Shown here: piece after piece, positions 27,204 to 38,400 of the stretch
Layout of the letters: every line of letters begins with the position of its first letter
Position numbering within the stretch: position 1 is the first letter of the stretch
Assembly (NCBI RefSeq): GCF_003460505.1
Contig: NZ_QTVG01000014.1
Location: 1 to 53,177, forward strand
Origin: Eubacterium sp. AF36-5BH
Lineage (GTDB): Bacteria > Bacillota > Clostridia > Lachnospirales > Lachnospiraceae
DNA: 53,177 nucleotides
Direction of reading: 5' to 3'
The notes under the pieces: generated by a model
What the model was told of the DNA's origin: nothing
The model's input: the letters and a program-made list of their open reading frames with translations, nothing else
Databases searched by the model: none
Position numbers and translations under genes: made by a program

Positions 27204-28558
27204 CGTCCTACTCCTATAATTCTAAATCCTATACTTTTCATTTTTTCTTGATCCAAGCAATTCCTTCCATCAAATAATAGTGGAAATCTCATCTTTTCTT
27301 TAATAGCATTCCAGTCAATTTTTTGGAACATCGACCAAGATGTTGCTAACACGACTCCATCTGCCTGCTCAAACAAATCTTCTAATGATTTCACATATTC
27401 TATTTCCATTCCTTCAAATTGTATTTTTGCTCTTTCCATAGCTACTGGATCATATGCTCTTACCTTCGCATTCAATTTTAAAAGTTCTTGTGCTATATCA
27501 ATAGCAGGTGAATCCCTTAAATCATCTGTACCAGGTTTAAATGTTAATCCCATAATACCTATAGTCTTTCCAGCTACAATTTTTAATTCCGATTGAATTT
27601 TTTTGACCGCAAGCTTTCTCATATCATAATTTAATTTTCTACATTCATTAACAATGTTCAAATTTATATCATATTCTTTTGCTATATGCATGAGTGCATC
27701 TGTATCTTTTCCAAAACAACTTCCTCCCCAACCAATTCCTGCTTCTAAAAAACTTTTACCTATTCTCTTATCCAGTCCTATCCCATTTGCAACATCAATG
27801 ATATCTGCACCTATTCTTTCAGACAAACATGCAATTTCATTTATAAAACTAATCTTTAATGCCAAAAAAGCATTTGCCGAATACTTAATAAGTTCTGCCG
27901 TAACAATATTTGTTTCAAAAATAACAGGCTTACTTTCATACTGCACTTCCTCTATGTGTGATGGCGGAATAAAAGTTCTCTTCACAATTGGCTCATAAAG
28001 TGATAGTAACTTTTTTTTTGCATACTCATTATCTGCTCCTAATATAATTCTATCAGGATACAACATATCATAAATAGCAGAGCCCTCCCTCAGGAATTCA
28101 GGATTGGATACAATATGAAACAATTTTTTAGTTCCATATTTTTTTTTAAGTTCTTCGTCGATTCTGGATTGCATCCAATTCCCACTTCCGATTGGTACAG
28201 TAGATTTATTCACGATAATAACATCTTCCTTAATTAAATGCTGTACAAGATAATTAACCACTTCGCGTATATTTTTATCACTTGGAGAACCATCTTCTTT
28301 AGAAGGAGTTCCTACTGCAACAAATACTATTTCACTATTCTTTAGTGCCAGTGCATAATCTTCTGTAAATGTAATGTTATCTCTAATTTTATAAAATAAT
28401 TCTTCCAATCCTGGTTCATAGATGGGTAAAATCCCTTGATTCAATTTAGCTATCTTTTGTTTATCACTATCAATGCACACTACATCATTGCCTAAATAAG
28501 CATGAACTATGCCCGTTACAATACCTACATAGCCCACACCAATTACTGTAACATTCAT
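27200..28558 (-). CDS. ugd: UDP-glucose 6-dehydrogenase
   Basis: 452 residues. NAD-binding GVGYVG at 7-12, the STVPIGSG segment at 119-126, NPEFLREGSA at 152-161, and the catalytic Cys281 in GWGGSCFGKD. The length matches bacterial enzymes. Oxidises UDP-glucose twice to UDP-glucuronate. The family also includes UDP-HexNAc dehydrogenases, but coupling to a UDP-xylose synthase argues for UDP-glucose as substrate. A strong GGAGGAGG site precedes the ATG. Could also serve the cell surface, but its place inside the cluster favours product glycosylation. Confidence 0.9.
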   Translation of the reverse strand: MNVTVIGVGYVGIVTGIVHAYLGNDVVCIDSDKQKIAKLNQGILPIYEPGLEELFYKIRDNITFTEDYALALKNSEIVFVAVGTPSKEDGSPSDKNIREVVNYLVQHLIKEDVIIVNKSTVPIGSGNWMQSRIDEELKKKYGTKKLFHIVSNPEFLREGSAIYDMLYPDRIILGADNEYAKKKLLSLYEPIVKRTFIPPSHIEEVQYESKPVIFETNIVTAELIKYSANAFLALKISFINEIACLSERIGADIIDVANGIGLDKRIGKSFLEAGIGWGGSCFGKDTDALMHIAKEYDINLNIVNECRKLNYDMRKLAVKKIQSELKIVAGKTIGIMGLTFKPGTDDLRDSPAIDIAQELLKLNAKVRAYDPVAMERAKIQFEGMEIEYVKSLEDLFEQADGVVLATSWSMFQKIDWNAIKEKMRFPLLFDGRNCLDQEKMKSIGFRIIGVGR

Positions 28559-28689
28559 ATACCTCCTCCCTCCTACATATTCTTATCTACATTTACTGGT
28601 AAAGTTTATCATCCTCTTTAAATATCAACAAATTAATACTAATATGAAGATTTACTCCCAAAATTTATTTTCAATTCCTTATCACAATG

Positions 28690-29346
28690 TTATAAACTTA
28701 CTTCTAAATATTTTATTAAACATTCGCTACTAATCTCTCGTACTTTAACTGTTTCTTTTTCTTCTGTTGTGCATACTACTGTTTCATACTCAGAGTCTAA
28801 TTGCAATTCCTTAAATATAAATCCACAAAACTGCTTCTTAATCTTTCCATTCTCTACCATAGGCATAGTTCTTTTTAGTCCCCCAATTCCTACTCCTATT
28901 GCTTTGAGATAACATTCTTTTCGTGTCCAAATCTTATACGGAAATTCTTGTCCTTGTTTACAGTAGTCTATTTCATCTTTAGTATAATAATGATTAATTA
29001 TTTCTTGTGGAAACGTTTTTACTTTTTCTATATCAATACCAACTAAATTTGATGAGACTGCACAGATCACTATATCTCCTGCATGCGATATGCTAAATTG
29101 AATATTATGTTTTTTATACAGATTTACATAATAGGGTTTATTACCTTTCTCTTGAACTATGCCTATTGAACCCATTCCTGTAACATAATTCCAAGCATAT
29201 TCTGCCAATAGTAATCCTGTTAAATGTCGAACAGAATCTTTCTCATAAAAATATTTTCTTGTTTTCATGTTTGATAATAATTCTATATAAGATACTTGCT
29301 TATTAGAAAACGTCATTTTTCTGATGTTACACCATAGTACAATCAT
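28690..29346 (-). CDS. Sfp-type 4'-phosphopantetheinyl transferase
   Basis: 218 residues from the ATG at 29344-29346, which overlaps the stop of the carboxyltransferase gene (ATGA); a TTG three codons earlier is possible. Magnesium-binding and catalytic motifs GIDIEKV and WTRKECYLKAIG are present, as is FSISHAGD. It moves phosphopantetheine from CoA onto the conserved serine of carrier proteins. Targets here: the two free ACPs, the carrier domain of the BtrH fusion, and the carriers of the PKS. A dedicated activator is common in PKS and NRPS clusters. Confidence 0.93.
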   Translation of the reverse strand: MIVLWCNIRKMTFSNKQVSYIELLSNMKTRKYFYEKDSVRHLTGLLLAEYAWNYVTGMGSIGIVQEKGNKPYYVNLYKKHNIQFSISHAGDIVICAVSSNLVGIDIEKVKTFPQEIINHYYTKDEIDYCKQGQEFPYKIWTRKECYLKAIGVGIGGLKRTMPMVENGKIKKQFCGFIFKELQLDSEYETVVCTTEEKETVKVREISSECLIKYLEVSL

Positions 29347-30596
29347 ATACTGCAAAATTCCTTAATTAATTTATCTCTTGTCTCCTCTGGTTCAACAATC
29401 TCTGAAACACATCCTTGCTCAATATATTTCCCATATTCCGACGTGTTTTGTCTTGCCGAAGAATCGAAGCATACTTCTTCTTCAGCACTTTGTCCCATTA
29501 TTCCTATACTACTTTTTGGCCAACTATATACCTTGTCAGCCCCTAAGGCAATACAGTTCATAGCTATATAAGCACCACCATAACTTTTATGTAAAATCAA
29601 AGAGATTTTAACTGTATCTAAACAAATCATCTCTTTAATAAATTGGCCTCCTTTTTTTTCAATTCCAGCTCTTTCTTGTTCTTTTCCCGGTAAAAAAGAA
29701 GGCACATCAACTATAACTAATAATGGTAACTTAAGTTTACGACATTTTTCCAAAAAATTTTTTCCCTTCTCTGCTGCCATACAGTCAATTGCCCCTGCAA
29801 GTACCTTAGGTTGATTTGCAACTATTCCAATACTTTTTCCGTTAATTCGCGCAAAACTTGTAACAAGATTTTGCGCGTACGACGAAGATATTTCTAATAT
29901 TGAATCTGCATCCACAATTCCCTTGATGACTTTTAAAATATCATACGGCTGATTTTTTAGAGGTAAGATATTATTCTGCAACTCATATATAGGATTCTTA
30001 ACCTTATTTGCAACATTATAGTAAATGTCTAGAATATAACCCAATTGGTAACGACATTCCTCTATAGTTTCATACATAATATTAATTGTTCCATTTATAG
30101 ATTGTATATGACTTCCACCAAGCTCTTGTTTTGTGCATCTCTCTCCTAATACACTCTTCACCACTTTAGGTCCTGTCAAACATAAATTACCACTGTTTTT
30201 GTCAAACAAAACAAAATCACACATAGTTGCTAAAAATGCACTTCCTCCTACACAATTTCCACAAATAACTGCAATATGTAACTGATTATTGTGTTCTCGT
30301 ACAAACGTTCTAAATACATCTGCATAGGCATCCAACGACCTAGTTCCTTCTTTTATGTCGGCCCCACAACAATTAATAAAATATATCAATGGATAGTTTT
30401 TATCTTTTGATTCAACTAATAATTTATTTATTTGTGTTGCTTGTTCTTTTCCAAAACACACACTCTTTATATTTAGATTTTCACAATAAAAGAAACATTT
30501 TTTTCCTTTTATTCTTGCTGTACCAATTATACTATTTGAGTTCTTATAAGAAATTTTTACACTTTTCAAATCACTAATTGATGTAATTAAGAACAT
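29343..30596 (-). CDS. acyl-CoA carboxyltransferase (PccB/AccD-like), N-terminally short
   Basis: 417 residues with two crotonase-fold halves of the acyl-CoA carboxylase beta subunit. First half: GTRSLDAYADVF, NCVGGSAF, LTGPKVVKSVLGE, QELGG. Second half: NQPKVLAGAID, DVPSFLPGKEQE, KSYGGAYIAM, SSIGIMG. It moves a carboxyl group from carboxybiotin to an acyl-CoA, or the reverse. About 90 N-terminal residues of the usual 510-residue protein are missing. Ile344 sits where propionyl-CoA carboxylases have Asp (KAYGGAYD), which argues against strict propionyl-CoA use and for malonyl-CoA supply. No biotin carboxylase or biotin carrier gene is in the window, so those must come from elsewhere. First gene of the visible cluster, with GGAGGAGG before its ATG. 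Confidence 0.85.
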   Translation of the reverse strand: MFLITSISDLKSVKISYKNSNSIIGTARIKGKKCFFYCENLNIKSVCFGKEQATQINKLLVESKDKNYPLIYFINCCGADIKEGTRSLDAYADVFRTFVREHNNQLHIAVICGNCVGGSAFLATMCDFVLFDKNSGNLCLTGPKVVKSVLGERCTKQELGGSHIQSINGTINIMYETIEECRYQLGYILDIYYNVANKVKNPIYELQNNILPLKNQPYDILKVIKGIVDADSILEISSSYAQNLVTSFARINGKSIGIVANQPKVLAGAIDCMAAEKGKNFLEKCRKLKLPLLVIVDVPSFLPGKEQERAGIEKKGGQFIKEMICLDTVKISLILHKSYGGAYIAMNCIALGADKVYSWPKSSIGIMGQSAEEEVCFDSSARQNTSEYGKYIEQGCVSEIVEPEETRDKLIKEFCSI

Positions 30597-31020
30597 TTTC
30601 CTCCTCCATTTTCAAATTTTTTATTATATATTGGATGAATCATTTCTTTATTATTTAGCGGCTTATTCATTACAATTTTTTTATTTCTAAATTTTTCTTA
30701 TAAATGCTAGAATTTATTCACCTAAATTTACTTTATATCATTATCCTATTATAAATTTGGATAAAGTAAAATTACCCATTATTCATATTCATCATACTTA
30801 TATTGCATATTTTAATAAAACGCTCTGCATATATCACTCAGTACTAAATTTGTATTTTTAGAATAATAATGCATTTCTCTTTTATCTATAATCTCTTTCC
30901 TGTTTTTCACTTATTTTTAATAATTAAATTTCCAATAATACAACAATTTTAGAGACTACTATTAAATTGATTTTCTTGCCCTCCCATATTTCCAACAAAA
31001 TTTAATTTCCACATTTCATA
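30597..31020. promoter_or_regulatory. AT-rich region upstream of the cluster's first gene, with a 10-bp inverted repeat
   Basis: No gene is seen. An inverted repeat with perfect 10-base arms (TTTACTTTAT at 30727-30736, ATAAAGTAAA at 30761-30770) lies about 130 bases before the carboxyltransferase start. On the minus strand a TATAAT falls between the arms, but no good -35 box stands at the right distance. This is the likely place for the promoter and perhaps an operator of the carboxyltransferase/PPTase unit. Arms made of A and T can arise by chance in such AT-rich DNA. Confidence 0.3.
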
Positions 31021-31023
31021 ATC

Positions 31024-31405
31024 CGTCTTTACTCTTAATAACACCTGTTTTTATATCTTCTTGCAACAATATCAAACTTTTTATAAGCACCAATGATTCG
31101 TCAAATGTTTTATCTTAACTTATTGAGATGCCTACATCTGCTCGCTCAGTATAGGTTATTCTAAAAATTATAATAGTGAACTCTGTTTTTCTGTCTGTTC
31201 TTCCTTCATGGATTTTGCATTCTCATTTATGTAGGCCAGTTTTTGACTCGCTACTTTTATAGATTTTAGATACCTAATCATAAAATTATTCAGAAGGCTG
31301 TATCTCTGACTGTCATATGATGCTTTCAACAACTATAATCTCTGCACATCATTGTCTATCTCCATTTTCTCCTTAATAGGAGAATTTCCTATGGCACAAG
31401 ACTTA
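31024..31405 (-). pseudogene. decayed fragment of a conjugative-element SNF2/methylase protein
   Basis: The minus strand reads IKEKMEIDNDVQRL, a stop, then [21 protein letters not shown], matching [36 protein letters not shown] of the intact helicase at 32498-39388. Downstream, after stops, YTERADVG matches its [11 protein letters not shown] identity is strong over about 31260-31395 and fades on both sides. The protein differs enough that it is not a recent duplicate; it is probably the tail of the same gene from another conjugative element. It marks the boundary between the gene cluster and the conjugative element. Confidence 0.8.
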
Positions 31406-31636
31406 AAATCTAATGAATAGGAAATAAAAATTTTTATATAAATATTAATCTAAATTTTTCAAAAAAAATGTTAATGTATATTTAATGAAGAAGATAGAAT
31501 ACTATCGAACTAATAAATATGGCGTTACATCGTACACTGTGTCAATGAAACTCCCTACCTTATTTTACATTTTTCTACATACGCATGCATTAAAATAGTC
31601 TTTATTTCAATGGAGAAAACTAGCTATTCTCATAAG

Positions 31637-31673
31637 AAAAATGAGGCTAGAGAAATTCTCTAACCTCATTTTT
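31637..31673 (-). terminator. rho-independent terminator after the SpoVG-like gene
   Basis: Inverted repeat AAAAATGAGG-xTAGAGA / TCTCTAx-CCTCATTTTT with one mismatch and a tiny loop. Read on the minus strand it is followed by TTTTTCTT. It lies 41 bases past the stop of the SpoVG-like gene and closes the conjugative-element operon. Confidence 0.8.
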
Positions 31674-31713
31674 CCTTAAATTCCTTTGTAATTACATAAT
31701 CTTTCTAAATTTA

Positions 31714-32388
31714 CTATCTTATCGACAATCCTACATCCCTGTCATCCACTCTCATAAACTCATCTTCCTTTATGGGTGCAGACCTATCCATTCCTTTTGC
31801 TTTTTCCTCTTTGTAAGTTTCAATAATCTCTCCATAAAGATTCTCACGAAACTCCTTTGTCACCGGATAACATACATCCTGATAAATTGCTTTTCCCTGC
31901 TCATCCGTCTGCCTTGTCTTATATGACGGCATTGCCACAAATACATTATCCTTGCCCTGAAGTACAGATACATTATTAATTACAAAACTGTCATCAAGAT
32001 AAATCCTTGCAAGCCCTTTGATATTGCTGCCATCTCTTTCAAATGGTGTCACTTTTACAGCAAATGACGGCATTTCTACTGCCTGCTCTATCTTTTCTTC
32101 CTTTACACCTTCTCTTCCTGCATTTTCATATCCATCAAGAATAGCATTGTAAAGTTCCTCTCTGAACTCCTTTGTGATTGGATTGCAGACATCCTTAAAA
32201 ATATGATTGTTCTGCTCATCCACTTCACTGCTTCTGTATCTTGGCATGGATACAAACATATTTCCATTACTGTTTTCAAGAATGGCTATATTTGTTACTT
32301 TAAATGATTCTTCAAATACTACTGTTGCAAATCCTCTTAAACTTCCCTCATTTTTTCTTACCTTATTTACTTTTACTGTATATTTCAT
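31714..32388 (-). CDS. tandem SpoVG-domain protein of a conjugative element
   Basis: 224 residues from the ATG at 32386-32388 (AAGGAG eight bases upstream; the frame extends ten codons further without a ribosome site). Two SpoVG domains in a row: residues 1 to about 90 and about 105-195, each with a KV-(8-9)-LxGxAxVxxxxSFxxxNxxxL pattern followed by VxMPxYxxx and PxTxEFRExLY. SpoVG proteins are small nucleic-acid-binding regulators, usually with a single domain of about 90 residues. The duplicated form is common in clostridial conjugative elements. A function in the element's DNA processing is likely but unproven. Last gene of the conjugative operon here. Confidence 0.85.
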   Translation of the reverse strand: MKYTVKVNKVRKNEGSLRGFATVVFEESFKVTNIAILENSNGNMFVSMPRYRSSEVDEQNNHIFKDVCNPITKEFREELYNAILDGYENAGREGVKEEKIEQAVEMPSFAVKVTPFERDGSNIKGLARIYLDDSFVINNVSVLQGKDNVFVAMPSYKTRQTDEQGKAIYQDVCYPVTKEFRENLYGEIIETYKEEKAKGMDRSAPIKEDEFMRVDDRDVGLSIR

Positions 32389-32497
32389 TTCAATTCTCCT
32401 TCTGCATGTTACGGTCATACTCCGCTATTTTTTTACTAAAATATTAGAAACAGTTCCTCTGTTCCCTGTCATAGTTGTTAAAAATTTTCAGAGGCAG

Positions 32498-35400
32498 TTA
32501 TCTCCTGCCCCTGTTTTCATCTTCCCTATACTCCGAAATATCTTCTGCCACTTTTCCTGACTTTTCATTTTCCGGTGGGCAGATGACTTCCGAATCCGTA
32601 TCGATACTCTTTTCCAGATCAAGCATCGCATTTAATTCCGCCTGCCTTTTTAACATATCCTTTAATTCTTTCTCATAAGCAAACGGTTTCTCGTACTCTG
32701 CTTTTGAAGATTCAAGATCCCTTTTGTACTGCTCAATCTTCTTTATTAAAAATTCTTCATTTTCATTCAGGCTGTTGAACAGATTATCGAGCTTTATCAT
32801 ATTTCCCACAGGACTAGTTGACATTTCAACCTTATATTCTGTTTTTCCACGAAGAATCATATAATTTACTCCCATATAATTCTTTTCAATCAACAGTTCA
32901 AAACCTCTGAAACTGCCCAGCCCATAAGTATCTCCGCTCTTACATCTACTCAACATCTCAAGCATTGCCGTGCCACCGTCACTTCTTTCGGTATAGGTCA
33001 TATTGCCTAGCTTAATGGCAAATTCATCTCCCTTTAGAAGCTCCTTGTCCCTTGCCTCAATATCAGTTCTTACGCATTTCAGCTTTTCTTCAGCTGCCTT
33101 AATGAGCTTCGGATATCTGAGCATAAAATCATCCTGAAATGTATATCTCTGGCTGTCATAAGATGCCTTTAATAACTTTAATCTCTGCAAGTCATTATCC
33201 AATTCCATCTTTTCTTTTATCAATGGATTTCCTGTAGCAACCGCCTTAATCTCTGCATAGGACAACGTTGCCTCGTCAATATCTTCACAGGTTCTTGACA
33301 CAGTCCGGCTCGTCATTATCTGGCTTATAAACCTCTGCTTGTTTTCCACAAGCGACCATGAGTATGCATCAAATGTTTCTTTTGTGACATATCTGTATAC
33401 TGCAACTTCCTCATTTTCATTTCCCTGTCTGATTCCTCTTCCTTCTCTCTGTTCAATGCTTGAAGGCTTCCATGGACAGTCGATATGATGGAGTGCCACA
33501 AGGTGCGATTGAACATTTACACCGGTACCGCACTTGTCGGTTGATCCGATAAGAACCTTCTTTCTTCCTGTCCTCATCTCCTTAAATAATACTTCTCTTT
33601 GTGCATCCGTCTTGGCATCGTGAATAAATGCTATTTCATTCTCAGGTATTCCCCTTTTTATCAGTTCAGATTTCACATAATTATACACATCAAAATCTTT
33701 TCCTCCGGGTGTTCCTATGTCTGAAAATATAAGCTGACAACCGATTTTTCCCTCACCTTCTGCCTTTTCATATTCAAATGCCACGTTATCCACTACTTTA
33801 TTTAGCTTTCCATCAGGATTATTTGGTGCATCCTTATCAAGAAGTCTCGCATCCGTTCCAAGCAGTCTTGCCTCATGGGTAATTTTCAAGAAATTGTCAA
33901 CACTGGAATCCACACCGCCATTTCTGATACGCTCTGCCCTCACAACAAAATCTTCCATGACCTGTCTTACATACCAGTCGGGCTCTGACTCTACGATAAT
34001 GTAATTTCCACCTCTTAACTTTGGCACATCAAGGTCTAACATATCCTGCGTCTGTACATCTGCCACCTGCTTAAACATATTCATAAGTTCCGGCAAATTA
34101 GTAAATTTATTAAATCTGCTTTTCATACGAAATCCACTGCCCTCAACAGTCAGTTCCAAAGCCGTTGTAACTTCACCGAAGTTTGCTGCCCATGAATCAA
34201 AATGGTATATTCCCATCTGCTCCAACGTATCCTGTTGCAGGTAACTCTGCATAACATACATTTCACACATTGTATTGCTGATTGGTGTTCCAGTTGCAAA
34301 GATAATTCCCCTTCCTGGATTTATTTCATTGATATACTGGCATTTTAGCTGCATATCTGTTGACTTTTTTGCACCTGAATTACTGATACCTGATACATTA
34401 TTAATCTTTGAAAATATTGCAAGATTCTTGTAATTATGTGCTTCGTCAACCATAAGACAGTCAATACCAAGTTCTTCAAATGTAATGAGGTCATCTTTTC
34501 TCTCCTCATCGGCAAGACTTTTTAACTGCTCACTCAGTTTTTTCTTCTGTGCTTCCATCTGTTTTACAGTCCAGCGTTCACCGTTCTTATCTTTTGTTTC
34601 CTCTATGGCATAGGATATCTGCTCTATCTGTTCGTTAAGCATCCTCTCCCTTCTCTCTGCTGAAATCGGAATTTTTTCAAACTGTGAATGTGACATTATA
34701 ATACAGTCATAATCACCTGTTGCAATTCTTGATATGAACTGCTGTCTTCTGCTCTTTTCAAAGTCACGCTCCGTAGCCACAAGGATATCTGCTGACGGAT
34801 AAAGTCTTAAAAATTCCGATGCTGTCTGATTTATTAAGGGCTTAGGAACAACCATTACCGTCTTATTAGCAAGACCTAATCTTTTCTGTTCCATGCACGC
34901 CGCCATCATTTCAAATGACTTCCCGGCACCTACACAGTGGGCAAGAAGTGTATTACCTCCAAGCAGTATTCTTGCGATGGCATTTTTCTGATGCGGTCGG
35001 AGTTCTATTTCAGGATTCATTCCCGGAAAGGAAAGTGCTGAACCGTCATATTCACGAAGTCTTGTATTATTAAATGTATGGTTATAATAATCAACATATT
35101 TTTTTCTTCTCTCCGGCTCTACAAATATCCATTCCCTGAATTTATCTTTTATAAGATTCTGCTTTTCCCTTGCAAGCATTGTTTCGTTCTTATTTACAAC
35201 ATAATGGTATTTGCCATCTCCATCATCAATTCTGTCCCTTACCGTCACCGTTTTCAGATTCAGTGATGCTTCAAAAATAGAATAAGCATCCATGCGGCCC
35301 GTTCCATATGTTTTGGAAGCTGCCACAGAATGCTTATCCATTGATTTATTCTCTATAAACCATTCCATGCTGTATTTATTAAGATGTACCATAATGCCTG

Positions 35401-38400
35401 ATGAATAAAATGTGCTTCTTACCGCTCTCGCTCTTCTCGGTGTTCCTAAAAGCTCATATATAAATTCTTCATAGTCCTGCTCCTCAATCCATGTTGTTCC
35501 AACCCTTACATCAATCTCCGATGCGTCAAGGTCTTTTGGCTGTACCTTTAAAAGTGCTTCAACATTTCCTGCAAACAATTCTGGATATTGTTCTGCATAT
35601 TCCTGTGCTTCCTGTAACTTTCTTCGCACATTTCCTGATAGGTACTCATCCGCTGTTTCCCATCCTGCACTTAAATCTTCTTCATTGTATAAAACAGGAT
35701 TCAGGAAAATAATTCCCGATAATTCTTCACATATGGCTGCTCCCTTAACTTCTGCTCTTGCCTGTTCCGATAAGGTTACTCTTTCACCTGCCTGTTCTTC
35801 CAGTTCCTTTATCTTTTTACTGATATCCGGCTCATAGATTGAAAGCATAAACGGAATATTTACAGAACCAAACTCATTGATTGAAATATTTAAAGCCTCT
35901 ATTGCAGTAACAACATTTTCAGGTCTGATATCCGGTTTGATTGTCTGCTTATAAAACATATCTGCCTTTGTGACCTTACCCTCTTCATCCACATTTTCAA
36001 GAGAGCATAAAAGCGGATAATCTGCATCATCACGAAAAGCCCTGTCATTGCCTTTTGAAGTTATCCCACCATATTTTTTTACAAACACATCATACTTTTC
36101 ATTCAGTACCTTCTGGCTTTCTTTTAATTCCTGTTCACTGCATCCTTCTGTCTGAATGTCTATGATATACCTTGTAATTTTTCTTATCTCATCAAGTCCC
36201 TTTATTCTTTCTTCTGCCGTTTTGGAGTATTCTTTTAAATACATCTGGGAATTCTGCCTGTAATAAAGTTTTCCATCCACAAAGGAATAAGTATAGTTTC
36301 TGATGTCAGGACTGGCAGCTATGACTTCTAAATTTTCTTCTATTTCCGGTGCAGCAAAATCTGATATGGAAGCTTCGAGATTTTTCAGTGCACTGCTAAG
36401 GCTTTCATACATATTGAAATCCTTAGCATCATTTACGCATACCGTATATCTGCTGTTTTCTCCATATCTTCCCGTATCGTATTCCATCTTTCCAAGCATC
36501 ATTTCCGGGTGTTCTGCGAAATAAGAATTAATGGGAATCCCATCATTTGTATATCCAAGATGAACCCAGTCAGGCTCAATGTCTGTCTGCCTTTCTCTTT
36601 TTTTTAAAAACAGAATGTCCGATGTAACCTCTGTTCCTGCATTATCCTTAAATGCTGTATTAGGAAGTCTTACCGCACCGATAAGTTCTGCTCTCTGTGC
36701 AAGATATCTTCTGACATTTGGATTTGCCTTATCCATTGTTCCTTTTGTTGTAATAAATGCTGCAACTCCGCCCGGTCTTATCTGGTCAAGTGCCTTTGCT
36801 AGAAAATAGTCATGCACACGGAAATTCAGCTTGTTGTATTTTGGATCATATATTTTATAATCTCCGAAAGGAACATTTCCGACAGCTGCATCAAAAAAGT
36901 TATCAGGGTACTTTGTATCTTCAAACCCCGATATTGTAATATCTGCTCTCTGATATAGCTGCTTTGCAATTCTTCCGGTTACATCATCCATTTCAACACC
37001 GTACAGTCTGCATCTCTGCATGGGTATCGGCATACTTCCAAAAAAGTTTCCAATGCCCATAGACGGTTCAAGAATGTTTCCCTTTGTCACTCCGAAATCT
37101 GCAAGTTTCTGATTGATGCACATGGCAATTTCAGGAGAAGTATAAAAAGCATTATTTACGCTTGCTCTTGCGTTCTCATATTCTAAAGGGGAAAGCAGTT
37201 CCTTTAATTCTTTATACTGCTTCTCCCATGAACTATTTTTTTCATCAAATACTTCCGGGATTCCACCCCACCCTGCATATCTAGCCAAAATTTTCTGCTC
37301 AGCCATTGTGGCAAGTCTGTTTTCTTCTTCAATCTGTTTCAATGTCCTTATGGCATCCACGTTCCACTGATATCTTGTCTTCGCACCTCCGGTTTCAAGC
37401 TCCCACAGATTATAATGAAAGTTATGCTTTGGGAAAGTTTCAATGTTACTCTGTTCCTTTCCATCTTTTTTGTTATCCGTAATATGTGGTTTGGTATTTT
37501 GTGACTCTGCTGCTATTTCATCACCATACTCTGCCATAGTCACCATCATATCTTCTATTGCAGCTTCTTCATCGGTAAGCTCTCTTTCTTCCTCATAGGC
37601 GCTCTTTAGTTTCTCCATATCAGGAACAGGCTTTTGATCCATTGCAAGAACTTCGTCCGGAATGTCATAATCACCGATGGTCTTTTCTTCTTCTATAACT
37701 TCCTGATAATAAATTCCTTTGTTTATCAGAACTCTTATTTCTTCCTCAACTGCTTTCCAGCTTATATATCCTTCCTTTTCGCCCTCTGCATCTCTCCACT
37801 GAAATCTCATCCCCTGAGGTTTAAATGTGTCATATCCGTGCAGTCCGTACCCTTCAACCGGCCAGCCTGCACCGCCAAGACCAAACTCTTTCTTTACAAG
37901 TTTTGCACGCTCTGTCGCACTGTCCACGCTTTTATAAATGTCATACACTCTTTTCTTCCCATTTTGAAAACCCGTTCCTCTTAACAGAACATTCACAATA
38001 TAATCATGCGGCACGATTTTTTCTATTTTGGGTGCTATATAAGTGTATTTTCCTTTAACTTTTTCTGTATTCTTAAGTTTTGTGTCAGACAGTTTATTAT
38101 CATCAGCAAAACCTATTTCATTTGTATTTTGGTCAAAGAAAAAGGAAGCCTGTTCAAAACCTGCTTCCTCTGATTTTCCAAATGAATTTATTTCATCCAT
38201 TTCTTTATTAAATTCTTCATCAGTCTGCCCATCAGGCTCTCCGGATGATTTTTCTAGTGGAATCTGTACACTACCTGATGAAGTACCACTTCCTCTGCCA
38301 TCATCTTTGCCTGCTCCCTTATCTTCCACATTTCCATTGTGGAGAACGGGTTCTCCGGCTTGTGCTTTTTCAGGTAATCTTTCATCAGTTTGTCCATCAG

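Noticed and set aside
31401..31636. Possible small RNA or CRISPR-like array in the junction
   Set aside because: No regular repeats and no promoter-terminator pair; only AT-rich decayed DNA.
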